Positions 17,220-20,290 of a stretch of 20,290 bases of DNA are shown piece by piece. This stretch comes from Acrasis kona (Eukaryota > Heterolobosea > Eutetramitea > Acrasida > Acrasidae): positions 1-20,290 of the forward strand of contig JAOPGA020000404.1 in assembly GCA_026419775.2 (NCBI GenBank), read 5' to 3'. Positions within the stretch are counted from its first letter, which is position 1. Each line of letters opens with the position of its first letter. The position numbers were made by a program, and so were the translations under genes. The notes under the pieces were generated by a model. It saw nothing but the letters and a program-made list of their open reading frames with translations, was not told the DNA's origin and searched no databases.

Positions 17220-19263
17220 ATGACAACCCCTGCACAGAGGGTATCCGCACCAAGAGCCTCACTCATAGGATACAAAGAGGTAAGCAGCTATATATCCATT
17301 GTATACCAATAAAAAGATTTGGGATGAAACACATAAACGTTACTATTATTACAACCCAGAAACAAAAGAAACAACATGGATTCATCCAAAGAATAGGGAG
17401 CAAACAAAGACTTCTTCTCCAACCACCCCATCATCTCCAACCTCAGTGTCACCTACAGCTGACCACAAATTAACTAGCGAGCAAGAATCCGAGGCAAGAC
17501 GAATTTTAGACCAGTTCGACCCAGATGGTTCAAACCAAATATCTTTTAGTGACATGAAAGAGTGCTTGGAGATTCTTCTAAAAGCCAAAATGGAGCTTGA
17601 TTTTTACGAGCACTATGTACAAATACAGTTTGGCACCAGAGGGCTTAACCGTGATGTACAGTTCCATGAATTTCTTAGCATCTATAGTAGAATATTAAAC
17701 AAAAATAGCCCTCCTCCCATGAAGAGGGCTGTTCGTTCCTCCATCTCAACACCTGCACTACCTCATTACGAAGCTGATGCTTTAAATGACGAGGCATGCA
17801 CGAATGGCAAGAAAAAAAGAAGAGACCCTAGTATATCAAGCCAATTTGAATTCTACTGCAGTATACAACCATCTTCATACACGTACACATCATTCACCAC
17901 GATGGAGGTAAGTAAAAACGTATTCAATAGTCTAACCCGTTATCAGAAGTTCATCATTCTACAATTATCACACATGTGCGGTAAGGCAGCAACAGACGCT
18001 ATGGAATTGGAGCTACAGCACAATGAATTCTTGTGGGCTGTAATGAAAGGAGACATGAACACTGTTTTGAAAATACAATCCAACACTCCAAACTTTGTGG
18101 AGATGGTGAACCAATCCCTATTACCCACATACCGATTGAGCGCAGTACATTTTGCTGTGGCATCAGGCAACTTGAAACTTTTAGAAATGTTTACTGGTCA
18201 AGACTTTAGATTATTGGTGGACAGACCGGCGCTCAACAATCTTAGTCCGCTCCACGTGGCATGTGTATTCGGAATCAAGGACGCAGTCAACATTTTGCTA
18301 GAGCGTGGATGCTATTTGGAAACAGTAGCCAACGCGTGCCCCTACCTTATCAAGGAATCCACGCAACACAAGATTGTATACAGTTTATGGATCATGAAGA
18401 GCGGCGCACCCGTCGCAGTGTCGCCTCTTCTCATGGCATGTCTTGGTGGAAGCATCAAAACCGTAGACGCCATGATCAACGCAGGAGCAGCCTTTGAACA
18501 AGAAACCAATAACAAATTACTTTCAGATCCATTGTCATGTGCCATCTCAAGTCAAAGTAACAAATTGGTAAGCCATCTATTAAAGACTGAAAAATTCAAT
18601 GTGAATCATTTCGATCATTATGGATATACAACTTTAATGTTGGTAGCACTTTGCAGTCCCCACTCAGGTAAAATGTGTAACAATGTACTGACCCGTGGTG
18701 CTAATATTAATTTGGTACATCCGACCTCCGGTAACGCAGCCATTCATATGGCCGTCACGGAAGGTAATGTAGAGTTCATAGAAAGTTTGTGTCAGTTCAA
18801 GGCCAACACCGAGGAACTGGCAGTGAATGTGAATATTTGTAATCAATTACAATCGAGCACTCCTCTTCAACTTTGTGCCAAGATTAAAGACGAGCAGATT
18901 AGAACCACCATTTTTAATTTGTTGAACAAACATGGAGCCAAGGAGAAGAGGCAATATAGTGAGATTATTAAGGAAGGTTATTTAATAAAAGAAGGAAACA
19001 TTAGAAGGAATTGGAAGAAGCGGTGGTTTGTGTTGAAGAGGGATTCGTTCAGATACTTTAAGGATGTGAGGGATCTGAAGAACGAGAAGGGTTCCATATC
19101 GTTGGCTGGTGCCGAGGTGGACGATCAAATGGGAGAGAAGAAGAGAATATTTTGCATCGCCATCAAGGACAAAACAGTAAATAGAACCTTTTTTTTACAG
19201 TCATCGAGTGCGGAGGAGAAGTCAGAGTGGTGTGCAGCTCTCAGGTTCGTGATGGAACAATAA
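17220..19263 (+). CDS. WW/EF-hand/ankyrin/PH-domain adaptor, 668 aa
   Basis: A 20-codon first exon (17220-17279) is followed by a 37-nt GT-AG intron and a second exon from 17317 to TAA at 19263. The splice completes a WW domain: GYKEIWDE, YYYYNPETKETTW, IHP (residues 18-44, W22 and W41). After a Ser/Thr/Pro linker, an EF-hand pair lies at about 75-145; the first loop, D88-D99 (DPDGSNQISFSD), is near-canonical with Asp rather than Glu at position 12, and the second is degenerate. Ankyrin-type repeats cover roughly 255-565 (e.g. LSPLHVACVFGIKDAVNILL). A PH domain occupies 569-667, with the basic stretch NWKKRWFVLKR and the conserved tryptophan W658. The basic K-x(n)-K/R-x-R pattern suggests phosphoinositide binding. 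This is a likely cytosolic membrane-recruited scaffold that may sense calcium and bind proline-rich partners. No catalytic domain is visible. The helicase gene starts 49 bp downstream. Confidence 0.9.
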
Positions 19264-19312
19264 AATGTAAAATTGTAATAATGTTTTCGTTACAATGTAT
19301 TTCAATTGAAAC

Positions 19313-20290
19313 ATGAATGGAAAGTTTTGGAAACCTGGGACACGATTGCTTTCTGAGGATGTACTTTTGGATAAAAATGCTTTGGATGAGGGTTCTCTTG
19401 GCGTGTGTTTCAATCCATTAGCTCAATTATCACTCAATCAACAGAGGCAAGAGCTTCCAATCTTTAAACATCGTACGTAAATTCAATATCATCCTACTAA
19501 AATTTCAAGGTACTGAAATCATATACCTTATGGAAAAATTTAGAGTTTTGATTGTAGTTGGAGAGACAGGAAGTGGAAAGACAACGCAATTACCACAATA
19601 TTTATACGAAGCAGGTTGGACAAGCAATGGTAAGTGTATAGCCTGTACACAGCCGCGGCGTGTATCGGCAGTCACCGTTGCTCAGCGTGTTTGTCAAGAG
19701 CGTGGATCTACACTTGGCGATCTTGTGGGATATACAATACAGTTTGATAATTGTTGCAGCGAACAAGTCACTAGAATCAAATACTTGACTGACGGCATGT
19801 TAATAAGAGAGATGATGTTGGATCCACTACTAAGTAGATATTCCATCATAATGATTGATGAGGCCCATGAGCGCACAATATATACGGACCTTGTACTAGG
19901 ACTAATCAAAAAGATCTTAAAGGTGAGGAAGGATCTCGGCGTCATCATTAGTAGTGCTACGGTAGATGCAGAAATGTTTCAAAGATTTTTCGACGGCCCA
20001 CAAGAGTGTTCTATACTAAGCGTCCAGGGAAGATGTCACCCGGTGACCCTTCATTATGCTTCACAACCAGTCAAAAACTACATTCAAGAGAGCGCCTCTC
20101 TTTGTGTTGATTTGATACAAAATCAAAGGGTCAAAGGAGACATACTTGTGTTCCTATCGGGTCAAGATGAAATTGAACAATTCATGTCCTTGATTGAGTT
20201 GGAACATGTATTGGTGCTTGCGCTGCATGCAGGCCTCAGCATGGAAAGACAATTACAGGCACTAACGCCCAATCAAGACACAAAGATTAC
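19313..20290 (+). CDS. DHX35: DHX35-like DEAH-box RNA helicase, 5' part
   Basis: Exon one (19313-19472) is followed by a 37-nt intron (19473-19509) with a CTACTAA branch-like site, and exon two runs off the right edge; 313 residues are visible. The N-terminus matches DHX35: FWKPGT, FNPLAQLSLNQQRQELPIFK, then motif I GETGSGKT (71-78), motif Ia TQPRRV, TDGMLIRE, motif II DEAH (170-173), motif III SAT (202-204) and GDILVFLSGQDEIE of motif IV. Motifs V and VI, the ratchet and OB-fold regions would lie beyond the window. DHX35 is an ATP-dependent RNA helicase of the Prp2/Prp16/Prp22 group found in the catalytic-step spliceosome. The opening FWKPGT and the short N-terminal extension favour DHX35 over Prp22 and Prp16, which have long N-terminal regions. 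All visible ATPase residues are intact. Confidence 0.92.

Noticed and set aside
17908-17930. GTAAGT...TAG stretch in the WW/PH gene as an intron
   Set aside because: It is only 23 nt, shorter than every other intron here, and its removal would break an otherwise open frame.

Overview
The window looks like compact nuclear DNA of a free-living protist. Genes sit tens to a few hundred bases apart. Reading frames use the standard stops TAA and TAG. All eight introns I can place are GT-AG and only 35-42 nt long, four of them exactly 37 nt. The gene content (a giant EGF/TIG-like surface receptor, a eukaryotic CorA protein, a WW-EF-ankyrin-PH protein and a DHX35-type DEAH helicase) would fit a heterolobosean such as a Naegleria or Acrasis relative. 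That placement is inference; the sequence holds no rRNA or other decisive marker.

Layout, left to right. On the minus strand at 1-510 is the middle of an alpha/beta hydrolase of the ABHD13/ABHD17/Bem46 type, with two tiny introns. Its 3' end runs off the window and its 5' part cannot be found. Head-to-head with it, 675-12536 plus, is a giant receptor of about 3,916 residues in four exons. It has a signal peptide, a LamG-like jelly-roll domain, five EGF-like modules (four of them exact 117-bp tandem units), about 2,700 residues of TIG/Ig-like glycosylated ectodomain, a GCC2/GCC3 (ephrin-receptor-like) cysteine-rich stem, about nine transmembrane segments and an acidic cytoplasmic tail. This one gene fills 58% of the window.

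Convergent with it, 12569-14396 minus, is a two-exon CorA-family protein whose signature GMN selectivity motif is not conserved. A 482-bp gap (14397-14878) follows and carries a possible 54-codon gene. Then come three plus-strand genes with very short gaps: 14879-17143, an unrecognised coiled-coil + C2-like + four-TM protein; 17220-19263, a WW/EF-hand/ankyrin/PH adaptor with a 20-codon first exon; and 19313 onward, the 5' part of a DHX35-like splicing helicase that runs off the right edge.

The genes do not form an obvious pathway. The common themes are membrane proteins (three of the six main genes) and minimal introns placed near 5' ends. The most notable items are the giant receptor, the CorA protein with an altered pore signature, the unrecognised four-TM family, and the hydrolase with no visible N-terminal half. 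I saw no tRNA, rRNA, CRISPR, transposon or virus-derived element.
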